Made by a program: the position numbers and the translations under genes. Below are positions 5,039 to 5,093 of a DNA stretch of 5,093 nucleotides, one piece after another. The notes under the pieces were generated by a model. That model saw only the letters and a program-made list of their open reading frames with translations. It made no database searches and was not told the DNA's origin. Each line of letters begins with the position of its first letter. Within the stretch, counting starts at the first letter, position 1. Source of the DNA: an uncultured Christensenellaceae bacterium (GTDB lineage Bacteria > Bacillota > Clostridia > Christensenellales > CAG-138); assembly GCA_902475645.1 (NCBI GenBank), contig CABSAH010000121.1:1-5093 (forward strand). The letters are read 5' to 3'.

Positions 5039-5093
5039 AACCCCTCAGTTAAACGGACTCCCTCAGTCACGGTTCAAAAATATTTTGCTCTTT
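5039..5093. repeat. Right copy of the 55-bp terminal inverted repeat
   Basis: This is the exact reverse complement of 1-55, reaching the last base of the window. On the plus strand it ends in a T-rich run (TATTTTGCTCTTT), so read in this direction it might contribute to termination downstream of the operon, although the only stem in it is 4 bp. Confidence 0.9.

Noticed and set aside
1..5093. The whole window as an autonomous transposon or linear replicon with terminal repeats
   Set aside because: No transposase, recombinase, replication or terminal-protein gene lies between the repeats, and no flank is available to show a target-site duplication.

Overview
The window reads as a GC-rich Firmicutes-type segment, most likely from an uncultured gut Clostridia lineage. 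The basis is a clostridial-style cell-wall hydrolase (a membrane-anchored array of PG_binding_1 domains ending in NlpC/P60), strong AGGAGG-type ribosome binding sites, TATAAT extended -10 promoters, and heavy use of ATA for isoleucine despite the GC-rich codons. This placement is an inference; no rRNA or marker gene is present.

Layout: a 55-bp sequence opens the window and returns as a perfect reverse complement at its very end (1-55 and 5039-5093). Inside, a hairpin (76-99) lies just past the stop of a minus-strand gene (107-1801). That gene encodes a 564-residue membrane-anchored NlpC/P60 peptidase with four peptidoglycan-binding repeats. A 170-bp divergent intergenic region (1802-1971) carries one extended -10 promoter facing each way and a pair of CCGTAAA repeats 21 bp apart. 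A plus-strand operon follows: pxpA (1972-2748), pxpB (2750-3451), pxpC (3448-4482) and a small uncharacterised membrane/coiled-coil protein (4514-4987). About 50 bp without a gene lead to the right terminal repeat.

How the genes work together: PxpA, PxpB and PxpC form the prokaryotic ATP-dependent 5-oxoprolinase, which opens 5-oxoproline (pyroglutamate), a damage product of glutamine and glutamate, to L-glutamate. The tight packing (1-nt gap, then a 4-nt ATGA overlap) fits translational coupling of the subunits. The last gene has its own strong ribosome binding site 31 nt after pxpC and is probably cotranscribed; its role is unknown. The NlpC/P60 protein is transcribed away from the operon and probably acts independently on the cell wall. 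No permease, regulator, transposase, RNA gene or CRISPR array is visible.

I do not see a clear new system here. The points most worth a second look are the exact 55-bp terminal inverted repeats (interspersed repeat, or an assembly-graph boundary), the uncharacterised protein attached to the pxp operon, and the ATA isoleucine bias.
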